Assembly (NCBI GenBank): GCA_028706835.1
Contig: JAQTVL010000016.1
Coordinates: 1 to 19,140 of the forward strand
Origin: Phycisphaerae bacterium
Lineage (GTDB): Bacteria; Planctomycetota; Phycisphaerae; JAJVII01
Direction: 5' to 3'
DNA length: 19,140 nt
Position 1 is the stretch's first letter, and the number at the start of each line of letters is the position of its first letter. The position numbers and the translations under genes are program-made. Below the pieces are notes generated by a model. The model ran no database searches. It worked only from the letters and a program-made list of their open reading frames with translations, and was not told the origin of the DNA. Of the stretch, positions 7,003 to 14,753 are shown in pieces.

Positions 7003-10000
7003 ATGGGCGTCCGCTTCATTCTGGGCCGATCGGCGGCCGGCAAGACGCGGCGATGCGTCGAGCAGGTGGCCGATGCCCTACGCCGATCGCCCGAGGGCCC
7101 GCCGCTGATCCTGCTCGCCCCTGAGCAGGCCACCTTCCAGCTCGAACGCCTGCTCGTCGAGGCCCAGGAAAAGGGGTCACAAGCCATTTCCGCCGGCGTC
7201 GGCTATCACCGCGCCCGCGTGCTCTCGTTCCGGCGGTTCGCCCGGCTGGTGTTCAATGAGCTTGGCGGCCCGGCTGATCCGCCGATCCAGCCGCTGGCCC
7301 GGCAGATGGCGCTTCGCGCGGTGCTTGAGCCGATGCGCGATCGCCTGCCGACCTTCGCCGCCAGCTTCGACCGCCCCGGCTTCCTGGCCCGCCTGGCCGA
7401 TCTGTTCCGCGAGTTCCACCAGTACCAGGTCGATTCCGCCCGCCTCCGCGAGCGGGCCGGGGCTGAGCCGCGGGAGCGGCTGAAGCGAAAGCTGCTCGAA
7501 CTGGCCGACGCCTTCGACGCGTTCAACGCCTACCTGAAGGACGCCCACTTCCCCGACCCTGACGCGGCGCTGACCATCGCCGCCGACCGGCTGGCGAAGT
7601 CCCGCCTGGCCTGCGGCGCGAGCGTGTGGGTCGACGGCTTCGCCGGCTTCACGCCCCAGGAACTGTCGTTCCTGGTCGAACTGGCGAAGGTGGCGGAGGG
7701 CGTGGAGAGCGCCCTGGTTTGCGACCCCCGGGAAGACATGGAGGGGGACAGTCCCCGGGGCCGGCTGTTCCGGCGTACCGAGCAGACGTATCTGCGCCTG
7801 CGCCAGTTATTCGCTGACGCCGGCGTGACCGTCGAACCGTCCATCTCGCTGTCGGCGATTCATCGTTTCGCGGCGTCCTCGCCATTAGCGACAATCGAAC
7901 GCGAAATGTTTAACCCTCTCCCTTTGGGAGAGGGCAGGGTGAGGGTGCGCGGCAATACGCCCGGCGTGGACCGCGGCCCTGCGTCGAACGGCGACGCACC
8001 CTCACCCCTCCCCCTCTCCCAGGGGGATAAGGATTGGCTCCTCCTCGTCGAGGCCCCCGACCGCCGCCGGGAAGTCCGGGCCGCCGCCAATCACGTGCGA
8101 CACCTGGTGGCCGACCGCGACTATCGCTATCGCGACATCGCCGTCATCCTTCGCTCGCTGGACGATTACTGGCAGTTCATCGTCGAGGCCTTCTCCGACG
8201 CCGGCATCCCGTTCTTCATCGACCGCCGCCAGCCGATCAGCCATCACCCGCTCGTCGAGTTGCTGCGGTCAGCCGTGGGCGCGGTGGTCCGGCGTCTGCA
8301 CCCGAACGACGTGATCGCGTTCCTGAAGACCGACCTGGCGGCCCCGCCCGCCGGCGACCTGGAGAAGTTCCGCGACGCGGTTGACCGGCTGGAGAACTAC
8401 GCCCTCGCCTATGGCCTGGCTGGCCCCGCCTGGCTGTCGCCGGGCGATTGGAAATTCCACGAGTCCACCGCGATCGGCGAGGAGGATTTGGCGGACCGCG
8501 AACCCCCAGCCGACCTGCCGGCGATCATCGAGGTCGCCGGCACGGGGCTCGCCCCGCTGGGCGAGTTCTATCGTATGGTCGTCGCCGCCGGCGGCGCCAT
8601 GCCGGTCAAAGCGTGGGCCGCGGCCCTGTGGCGGATGCTCGTCGCCCTGGACGTCGAGCGGACGCTGGAGCAATGGGCGGCTGTCGACTCGCCGGCAGCC
8701 GCTGCTGTTCACCGCCAGGTGTTTGACGCGGTGACCAGCCTGCTGAAGGACCTGACCGTCGCGCTGGGCGATCGGGCGATGGGCTCGACCGAATTCGCCC
8801 AGGTGCTCGAAGCCGGGCTGTCGGAGTTGACGCTGGGCCTGGTGCCGCCGGCGCTCGACCAGGTGCTCGTCGGCGCGATCGAGCGCTCGCGCCACCCGTC
8901 GATCAAGGCAGCCATCGTGCTAGGCCTGGCGGAACGCAGCTTCCCGAAACTCCACGGCGTGCAGGCGATCCTGACGGACGAGGACCGGGAGAACCTGAAA
9001 AGCGATTTCGGATTTCGGATTTCGGATTTCGGATTGAAAGACGAAGGCGGTGCCACGCCCCCTTCTCAATCCGCAATCCGCAATCCGCAATCCGCAATTG
9101 AGTTGGCCCCCAGCCGGACCGAACTGCTGTTCGACGAAGACCTGATGGCCTACCTCGCGCTCACCCGCCCGAGCGAGCACCTGTGGGTGTCGTATCCGCT
9201 GGCGGATGAGGCCGGCAAGCCGATCAACTCGTCGCGATATTTCCGCCGGCTGACCGAGCTGTTCCCGCAAGTGCCCGTTGTGCGACTGGCGGACCAGCAC
9301 CCAGCCGTCTCCGCGGTAACGGTCTCGGAACTCGCCGGTTCGCTGGCCGGCCGGTTCGCGATTTCCCCGCCGACGCCGCTGGACGCGCTGCTTTACGAGA
9401 CCGCCCGCCTGGCGGATGCGGCGCTGCTTACCCGCGCGATGCGGTCGCTCGTCTACGAGAACAAGCCGACGCTCTCGCCGCCGCTGGCCAAGAAGCTGTT
9501 CGCGCCACGCGGCGCGATCTTCGGCTCGGTCACGCGCCTCGAGACCTTTGCGACCTGCCCGTTCAAGCACATGGCGAACTTCGGGCTCAAGCTCGCACCA
9601 CGCGAGCAGATCGAGCTGGACGCCCTCCAGCTCGGCCGGCTCTACCACGAGCTGCTCCACGAGATGTACGACCGATTGTCGGGGCCGGAGCATCAGCCGG
9701 TGAACTGGGCCTCGCGCCCGGTCGCGGACCTGCGGGCGATCGTCGGCGAGCTGGTGACCGCCGCGCGAGATCGGCTGGCGCTGCCGGCGTTGGCGAGCGG
9801 GGCCGCGGGTTACCTGTTTGCCCAGGCGGAGCAGGTGCTCGGCGACTTGGCCGAGGCGATGCACGCCGCAGCCGAGGCCTCGCCCTCGGTCCGGCAGGTG
9901 GCAGCCGAACTGGTCTTCGGCCTCGGCGACGACGCCATCCTGCCGCCGCTGCGATTGCCGCTCGACTCCGGCAGCCAACTCGTGCTCCGCGGCAAGATCG

Positions 10001-10725
10001 ACCGCGTGGACGTGTCCGCCGACGGCGCGGCCGCCGTCATCGACTACAAGACCAGCCGAACGACGATCAACTGGTCCGAGGTCCATCACGGCCTGTCGCT
10101 CCAGTTGCTGGCCTACCTGCTGGAACTGGACCAGCACGGCCGCCTTCTTACCCCTCTCCCCCTGGGAGAGGGTGCCCCGAGCGAAGTCGAGGGGCGGGTG
10201 AGGGTGCGTGACAACACCCCAAGCGTGTACCCCGCCGGCGCATTCTTCCAGCAGATCACCTCGCCGCCCGCGCCGAGCGATCCGCCGGCCAGCGACGCCG
10301 CGCCGCCGGACCCGCGCGACCTGATGGCCGGCTACCAGCGGCAGGGGCTCTTCCGCGCGGACCTCGGCCCCGTGCTCGATGCCAGACTGCCGCCGGGCGA
10401 GAAGTCCCCGTTCGTCCGGCTGAAGCTGAACAAGGACGGCTCGCCCGCGACACTCGGGGTCGATTGCGTGAGCAGCGAGCAACTGGCCGGCCTGATGTCG
10501 CTGGCAGCCGGCTGGATGAAGCGTCACGGCGAAGGGATCGTCTCGGGCTGCGTGGACGTCGCGCCGTACCGCCTCGGCAACGATTCGCCGTGCGGTTGGT
10601 GCGATTGCCGCAGCGTCTGCCGGATGGACTTCTCCTACAACCTGCCGCGCTACCTGCAACCCTGCGGCCGGAAACGAGTGTTGGAGGAAGTGGTGAACCC
10701 CGCGGCGGAGTCGACAAGTGGATGA
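7003..10725 (+). CDS. addB: AddB: ATP-dependent helicase/nuclease subunit B
   Basis: This 1240-aa subunit, with AddA, makes the AddAB complex that resects double-strand breaks for RecA loading. It opens with a Walker A, GRSAAGKT (about residues 8-15), in the UvrD-like but non-motor N-terminal fold. The C-terminal RecB-type nuclease shows GKIDRVDVSADGAAAVIDYKTS (about 996-1017) with the Asp and Asp-Tyr-Lys of the active site. The AddB iron-sulfur cluster cysteines are present: one in TCPFKH (about 852) and the set CGWCDCRSVC (about 1196-1205), which keeps the family's C-x2-C-x5-C. Three dispersed repeats are read in frame at about residues 304-344, 667-699 and 1050-1076, each in a poorly conserved loop. 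There is no obvious ribosome binding site before ATG 7003. addA follows after 108 bp. Confidence 0.93.
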   Translation: MGVRFILGRSAAGKTRRCVEQVADALRRSPEGPPLILLAPEQATFQLERLLVEAQEKGSQAISAGVGYHRARVLSFRRFARLVFNELGGPADPPIQPLARQMALRAVLEPMRDRLPTFAASFDRPGFLARLADLFREFHQYQVDSARLRERAGAEPRERLKRKLLELADAFDAFNAYLKDAHFPDPDAALTIAADRLAKSRLACGASVWVDGFAGFTPQELSFLVELAKVAEGVESALVCDPREDMEGDSPRGRLFRRTEQTYLRLRQLFADAGVTVEPSISLSAIHRFAASSPLATIEREMFNPLPLGEGRVRVRGNTPGVDRGPASNGDAPSPLPLSQGDKDWLLLVEAPDRRREVRAAANHVRHLVADRDYRYRDIAVILRSLDDYWQFIVEAFSDAGIPFFIDRRQPISHHPLVELLRSAVGAVVRRLHPNDVIAFLKTDLAAPPAGDLEKFRDAVDRLENYALAYGLAGPAWLSPGDWKFHESTAIGEEDLADREPPADLPAIIEVAGTGLAPLGEFYRMVVAAGGAMPVKAWAAALWRMLVALDVERTLEQWAAVDSPAAAAVHRQVFDAVTSLLKDLTVALGDRAMGSTEFAQVLEAGLSELTLGLVPPALDQVLVGAIERSRHPSIKAAIVLGLAERSFPKLHGVQAILTDEDRENLKSDFGFRISDFGLKDEGGATPPSQSAIRNPQSAIELAPSRTELLFDEDLMAYLALTRPSEHLWVSYPLADEAGKPINSSRYFRRLTELFPQVPVVRLADQHPAVSAVTVSELAGSLAGRFAISPPTPLDALLYETARLADAALLTRAMRSLVYENKPTLSPPLAKKLFAPRGAIFGSVTRLETFATCPFKHMANFGLKLAPREQIELDALQLGRLYHELLHEMYDRLSGPEHQPVNWASRPVADLRAIVGELVTAARDRLALPALASGAAGYLFAQAEQVLGDLAEAMHAAAEASPSVRQVAAELVFGLGDDAILPPLRLPLDSGSQLVLRGKIDRVDVSADGAAAVIDYKTSRTTINWSEVHHGLSLQLLAYLLELDQHGRLLTPLPLGEGAPSEVEGRVRVRDNTPSVYPAGAFFQQITSPPAPSDPPASDAAPPDPRDLMAGYQRQGLFRADLGPVLDARLPPGEKSPFVRLKLNKDGSPATLGVDCVSSEQLAGLMSLAAGWMKRHGEGIVSGCVDVAPYRLGNDSPCGWCDCRSVCRMDFSYNLPRYLQPCGRKRVLEEVVNPAAESTSG
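7914..8030. repeat. CCCTCTCCC palindromic element in addB, copy 1
   Basis: A perfect hairpin CCCTCTCCC-TTT-GGGAGAGGG (7914-7934) is followed by GGGTGAGGGTGCG (7937-7949). The latter has an exact inverse CGCACCCTCACCC (7995-8007), then a degenerate CCCTCTCCC hairpin. In the addB frame it reads PLPLGEGRVRVRGNTPGV and onward, without a stop. A second copy lies at 10152-10230. Confidence 0.85.
9004..9100. repeat. Inverted heptamer-word repeat GATTTCG/CAATCCG, inside addB
   Basis: Four exact GATTTCG heptamers plus GATTGAA (9004-9038) are followed, after 28 bases, by four exact CAATCCG heptamers plus CAATTG (9067-9100). The arms are near-inverse (CGGATTT against CGGATTG). Read in the addB frame the arms give SDFGFRISDFG and SAIRNPQSAI, uninterrupted. 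It sits between the conserved AddB segments DEDRENL and ELAPSRTELLFDE. Confidence 0.9.
10152..10230. repeat. CCCTCTCCC palindromic element in addB, copy 2
   Basis: The hairpin CCCTCTCCC-CCT-GGGAGAGGG (10152-10172) and GGGTGAGGGTGCG (10196-10208) match copy 1 at 7914-8030. After it, GACAACACCCCAAGCGTGTAC resembles the copy 1 continuation (7950-7971). Between the two blocks, copy 2 carries 23 bases where copy 1 has 2, a difference of exactly seven codons. Its addB reading is PLPLGEGAPSEVEGRVRVRD, the same frame as copy 1. Confidence 0.85.
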
Positions 10726-10811
10726 ACACGGATTTCGCGGATTTCACGGAGCGGATTTCGAGTTCTTTTGAAGAACAAATTCCAGTGTAATCCGTGAAAT
10801 CCGTGTTGATC
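10721..10811. repeat. Inverted 9-mer word repeat, CGGATTTCA family, copy 2
   Basis: The left arm 10721-10750 (9-mers CACGGATTT, CGCGGATTT, CACGGA) is largely the inverse of the right arm 10782-10811 (GTAATCCGTG, AAATCCGTG, TTGATC). At the apex GTTCTT-TTG-AAGAAC (10762-10776) forms a perfect small hairpin. The element begins within the addB stop codon (10723-10725) and covers most of the 108-bp addB-addA spacer. Confidence 0.85.
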
Positions 10812-10833
10812 GAATTGTCTTCTCGGATGAGCG

Positions 10834-13800
10834 ATGGACTGGACGAAGCAACAACTCGAAGCGATTTCCCACGCTGGCGGCGACATCCTCGTCACCGCCG
10901 GCGCCGGCGCCGGCAAGACCGGCGTGCTCACCGAGCGGGTCGTCCGCAAGATCGTCGAGGCCGGCTGGTCCGTCACCGATCTGCTCGTCGTCACGTTCAC
11001 CGACGCGGCGGCGGCGGAGATGCGGCGGCGGATCGGCAGGAAGCTGGCTGACGCCCTGGACGCCGCCCGGGCCGGCGGCGACGGGCGGGCGATGCGCCGG
11101 CTGGAGAACCAGGTCGTGCTGCTGGAGGCCGGGCAGATTTGCACGCTGCACAGCTTCTGCGCCCAGTTGCTACGCGAGCATTTCCACCACCTCGGCCTGG
11201 ACCCCGCGTTCGAGATTCTCGATCCCGACGAGGCGGCGCTGGTTCATCAGGAGGTGCTCGACGAACTGCTGGAAGGCTGCTACAACGACCCCGGCGAACG
11301 CCGCGAGCGGTTCGAGCAACTGCTCCGCTGGTGTCGGGCGGCTGGCGGCGACCGCTGGCTGCGCGACACGATTCTGAGGCTGGACGCGAAGATCAACAGC
11401 CTGCGCGCGCCCGAGGATTGGTGGGCGAACGTGCAGCGGTCGCTGGCCATCGAGCGGGCGGGTTCGCTGGCGAAGTCCGCGTGGGGCCCAGCCATCCGGC
11501 GGATGTTCGAGTTGGAGTTCGAGGCGGCGTCAGCCCAGTTGGAGCAGGCGCGGGCGATGGCGACGGCAAAGGCCGCGGGCGGATTGGCCGCCTACGCGGC
11601 GCCCGTCGGCCTGCTGGTCGAGCACCTGACGAACCTGCGACGGGTGCTGGCGGGCTCGGACTTCTGGCGGGAACTGGACAGCCGGTTTGCCCATTATCCG
11701 ATCGGCAAGCTGGTCTCGGTCAAGAACGACGTCCCGGGCAAGGCCGCCTGCAAGGGGCTGATCGACGAAGTGAAGGAGCGGCTGTCGGAGCTGCGAACGC
11801 TGACGCAGCGGGTGGAGCGCGATCTGCTGGCCGACTTGGCCGGCCTGGCGCCGCAGGCGACCATGCTGGCGGACCTCTGCCGCGAGTATCACGACGCCTA
11901 CGCGGCTGCGAAGCGCGAGCGCGGGCAGCTCGACTTCAACGACCTGGAACGGCTGGCCCTGCGGCTGCTGGAGGGCTTCGGCGAGGTCCGCGCCGCCGTG
12001 TCGGGGCAGTTCCGCGAGGTGCTCGTCGACGAATACCAGGACATTTCGCCGGTGCAGAACGCGATCCTGCGGGCGGCGGCTGGGCGCGACCCGAGTGACT
12101 CGGCCGTGGCTGCGCCCGGCGCGCGGATCGTGCCGCTGTTCATGGTCGGCGACCTGAAGCAGTCGATCTACCGGTTCCGGCTGGCTGAGCCCGACATCTT
12201 CGCCGAGACGCTGGCGGCCTTCGACGCCAAAGGCGGGGCGGGCAAGCTGGTGCATCTGGCGGACAACTTCCGCAGCCGGCAGGTCGTCATCGACTCGGTG
12301 AACGAGGTGTTCGCCCAGCTCATGCAGCCGATGCAGACGCTCATCGAGACCGGCACGGGCCCGGCCTACGACGATCGCGCGAAGCTGAAGTTCGCCGCCG
12401 TGCCGTACGGAAAGGCCGACGCGCCGAAGGATGGCCCGGCCGAGCTGCACCTGCTGGAGTGGAACCCCGCTGGCGGCGCGGGCAGCGAGGCCGGCGGCGA
12501 TGAGGAGTCCACCCCCGCGGAGTGGGCCGCCAACCAGATCGACCGCCAGCGGATGCAGGCGCGACTCGTCGGCCGGCGGATCGGCGAACTCCTCGGCCAC
12601 GGCGGCGCGACCCCGGCGACGGTATGGGACGACGCGGCGAAAGCGTGGCGGGCCGCCCGGCCTCGCGATGTGGTCATCCTGCTGCGAACGGCGGCCCGCG
12701 TGGCGCAGCGGTTCGCGGAGGAGCTGACCGCGATCGGCCTGCCGGTCCACGCGACGCAGCCGGGCGGGTACTTCGAGGCGGTCGAGGTGGCCGACATCCG
12801 TGCCCTGCTCGCGGTGATCGACAACCCGCGGCAGGACATTCCGCTGGCGGCGGTGCTCCGCAGCCCGCTGATGTCGCTGGCCGACAGCGACCCGCTGAGC
12901 GTGGACGAACTGGCGGGCATTCGGCTGGCCGCCCCGGACGAGCAGTTTTGGGATGCGGTGCGGCAGGCGGCGGCGGATGCGGACGCACTGGCGGCGAGGT
13001 TGCAGCGGTTCCTTGCCCGAATCTCCGCTTGGCGCACCATGGCCCGCCGCCGCCCGCTGAGCGAACTGCTGGCCGACATCTTCCGCGTCACCGGTTACCT
13101 GGATTACGTGGCCGGCCTGTCGGGCGGGCCGCAGCGGCGGGCGAACCTGCTGCACCTGGCTCACCGGGCGAGGCAGTTCGACCGGTTCGCGCGGCAGGGG
13201 CTGAGCCGGTTCGCCCGGTTCCTCGACGAGTTGGAATCAGCCGGCGAGGACCTCGGCATCCCGTCCGCGCTCAGCGAGGCCGACGACGTCGTTCGCATCA
13301 TGACCATCCACGCCGCCAAGGGCCTCGAATTCCCGATCGTCGTCATGGCCGACCTGGAGCACGAATTCAACTGGGCCGACTGCGGCGACGACGTGCTGTT
13401 CCACCGGCAGTTGCTGATGGGCCTGCGGTGCGTCGACCACGGCCGGCGGATTCGCTACGCCTCGCTGCCGCACACGCTGATCGGCGAACAGCTTCGGCTG
13501 GAAATGCTGCTCGAGGAAATGCGGCTGCAATACGTGGCGATGACGCGGGCCCGCGATCGGCTGATCATGGTCGGCTCGCGGGCGAAGCTGGATCGCTGCC
13601 TGGCCGGCGAGTGGACTCGGCCCCCGGAGCGGGCGTCGATCATCCGGGCACGCCGGCCGCTGGATTGGCTTGCCTCGGCGATTCTGGCCTCGGGCGATAA
13701 GCCGCTGATTTGCAGGTTTGCCGGGCAGAGCGAAGTGATAGGCCACCTGCACGCCGACGGCTGGCCGGTCCGCGCCGATGTCTACAGCGACGCTTGGCTG

Positions 13801-14697
13801 CGGCGCGAGTTCGGGGACGAATCGTCGCGGCAGAAGCGCAGCCGGCCCGACTGGCACGCGACGGTCGAGCGCGGCGAATCGATCGCGGGTGTGCGGACAG
13901 CACCGGACCAGCCGGGGGTGGACGTGGCGTCGGTCCACGCGGCGGTGGTCGAGCAGCTTTCGTTCCGCTACCGGCACGCCGCGGTGACGGCGGAACCGGC
14001 GAAGCGGTCGGTGAGCGAACTGAAGCACCTGTTCGAGACACGCGGGGAAGAGGATGAGGCGGCGCCCGCGTCTCAGGGCACGGAACACGGCGCCGGTCGG
14101 CACCCCGAACCTATGGTTCGGGGCTTGGCCGGTGAGGGCGATCGGACGCCGCCGTGGGAACTGCCGGTTACTGCCGACGGGCGGGCGCGGGGGCTGGCGA
14201 CACATGCGGTGCTTCAGCGGGTGGATTTGAGCGCGGCGCTGGACGATCCGAAGTGCGTTGCGGCGGAGAGCGAGCGGATGCGCGCGGGGCGACTGCTGGA
14301 GCCGCACCAGCCCGACTTGGTGGATATCGACGCGATCGCGGCGTTCTTCGCGAGCGACCTGGGGCGGCAACTGCGGAAGCACCCGACGAAGGTACGCCGC
14401 GAATGGCCGTTCTCGCTGGCGGTGCCCATTGCCGAACTCGTGCCGTCAGCCACCAGCGGCGACGCGGTGCTGGTGCAGGGCATCATCGACGTGCTGGCCG
14501 ACGCCGACGACGACTCGCTGATCGTGCTGGATTTCAAGACGGACCGCGTCCGCGGCGAGCAGGCGGCCCGCGCAAGAGCGGAAACATATCGCGAGCAACT
14601 CAAGTGGTATGCCCGTGCGGCGGAGACGATCCTGGGGCGGAAGGTGTCGGCGCGGGTGGTGTACTTCCTCAACGCGCGACAGGCGGTCGAACTGTAA
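10834..14697 (+). CDS. addA: AddA: ATP-dependent helicase/nuclease subunit A
   Basis: This 1287-aa motor and nuclease subunit of AddAB unwinds broken DNA ends 3' to 5' and cuts one strand through its C-terminal domain. Superfamily 1 motifs are complete: motif I AGAGAGKT (about 22-29), motif Ia VVTFTDAAAAEMRRRI (about 53-68), motif II VLVDEYQD (about 396-403), motif III GDLKQSIYRFR, motif IV DNFRSRQVVI, motif V MTIHAAKGLEFPIVV (about 823-837) and motif VI QYVAMTRARDR (about 899-909). The RecB-type nuclease core is GIIDVLADADDDSLIVLDFKTD (about 1215-1236). The length is typical. A low-conservation linker between helicase and nuclease (about 1065-1110) carries an in-frame family A palindrome. 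Start is ATG 10834; no strong ribosome binding site is visible. It ends 56 bp from the convergent ahbC. Confidence 0.95.
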   Translation: MDWTKQQLEAISHAGGDILVTAGAGAGKTGVLTERVVRKIVEAGWSVTDLLVVTFTDAAAAEMRRRIGRKLADALDAARAGGDGRAMRRLENQVVLLEAGQICTLHSFCAQLLREHFHHLGLDPAFEILDPDEAALVHQEVLDELLEGCYNDPGERRERFEQLLRWCRAAGGDRWLRDTILRLDAKINSLRAPEDWWANVQRSLAIERAGSLAKSAWGPAIRRMFELEFEAASAQLEQARAMATAKAAGGLAAYAAPVGLLVEHLTNLRRVLAGSDFWRELDSRFAHYPIGKLVSVKNDVPGKAACKGLIDEVKERLSELRTLTQRVERDLLADLAGLAPQATMLADLCREYHDAYAAAKRERGQLDFNDLERLALRLLEGFGEVRAAVSGQFREVLVDEYQDISPVQNAILRAAAGRDPSDSAVAAPGARIVPLFMVGDLKQSIYRFRLAEPDIFAETLAAFDAKGGAGKLVHLADNFRSRQVVIDSVNEVFAQLMQPMQTLIETGTGPAYDDRAKLKFAAVPYGKADAPKDGPAELHLLEWNPAGGAGSEAGGDEESTPAEWAANQIDRQRMQARLVGRRIGELLGHGGATPATVWDDAAKAWRAARPRDVVILLRTAARVAQRFAEELTAIGLPVHATQPGGYFEAVEVADIRALLAVIDNPRQDIPLAAVLRSPLMSLADSDPLSVDELAGIRLAAPDEQFWDAVRQAAADADALAARLQRFLARISAWRTMARRRPLSELLADIFRVTGYLDYVAGLSGGPQRRANLLHLAHRARQFDRFARQGLSRFARFLDELESAGEDLGIPSALSEADDVVRIMTIHAAKGLEFPIVVMADLEHEFNWADCGDDVLFHRQLLMGLRCVDHGRRIRYASLPHTLIGEQLRLEMLLEEMRLQYVAMTRARDRLIMVGSRAKLDRCLAGEWTRPPERASIIRARRPLDWLASAILASGDKPLICRFAGQSEVIGHLHADGWPVRADVYSDAWLRREFGDESSRQKRSRPDWHATVERGESIAGVRTAPDQPGVDVASVHAAVVEQLSFRYRHAAVTAEPAKRSVSELKHLFETRGEEDEAAPASQGTEHGAGRHPEPMVRGLAGEGDRTPPWELPVTADGRARGLATHAVLQRVDLSAALDDPKCVAAESERMRAGRLLEPHQPDLVDIDAIAAFFASDLGRQLRKHPTKVRREWPFSLAVPIAELVPSATSGDAVLVQGIIDVLADADDDSLIVLDFKTDRVRGEQAARARAETYREQLKWYARAAETILGRKVSARVVYFLNARQAVEL
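14101..14130 (-). repeat. Family A palindrome inside addA
   Basis: A 30-nt unit in the orientation opposite to those at 6396-6482: CCCCGAACC-TAT-GGTTCGGGG followed by CTTGGCC. The stem is perfect. It is translated in the addA frame as HPEPMVRGLA within the linker before the nuclease domain, with no loss of frame. Confidence 0.85.
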
Positions 14698-14753
14698 CCG
14701 CGCTTGCGTTTGTTGCGAAGAGGCGAGCGAAAGCCGCGCCCCGGGATATTGCC

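Noticed and set aside
9004..9100. CRISPR-like tandem repeats in addB
   Set aside because: The units are 7 bases, contiguous and without spacers, and are read in frame as protein; this is a word repeat, not a CRISPR array.
7914..10230. addB as a pseudogene because of foreign-looking inserts
   Set aside because: All three inserts keep the frame, and the Walker A, nuclease and four cluster cysteine positions are intact.
8920..10659. 579-codon minus-strand frame opposite addB
   Set aside because: Antisense to conserved AddB nuclease and iron-sulfur motifs, with no motif of its own.
10721..10811. Intrinsic terminator between addB and addA
   Set aside because: The hairpin is not followed by a T-run, and addA is a functional partner on the same strand.
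14698..14753. Bidirectional terminator between convergent addA and ahbC
   Set aside because: I could not find a stem of convincing length with T-runs on either side.
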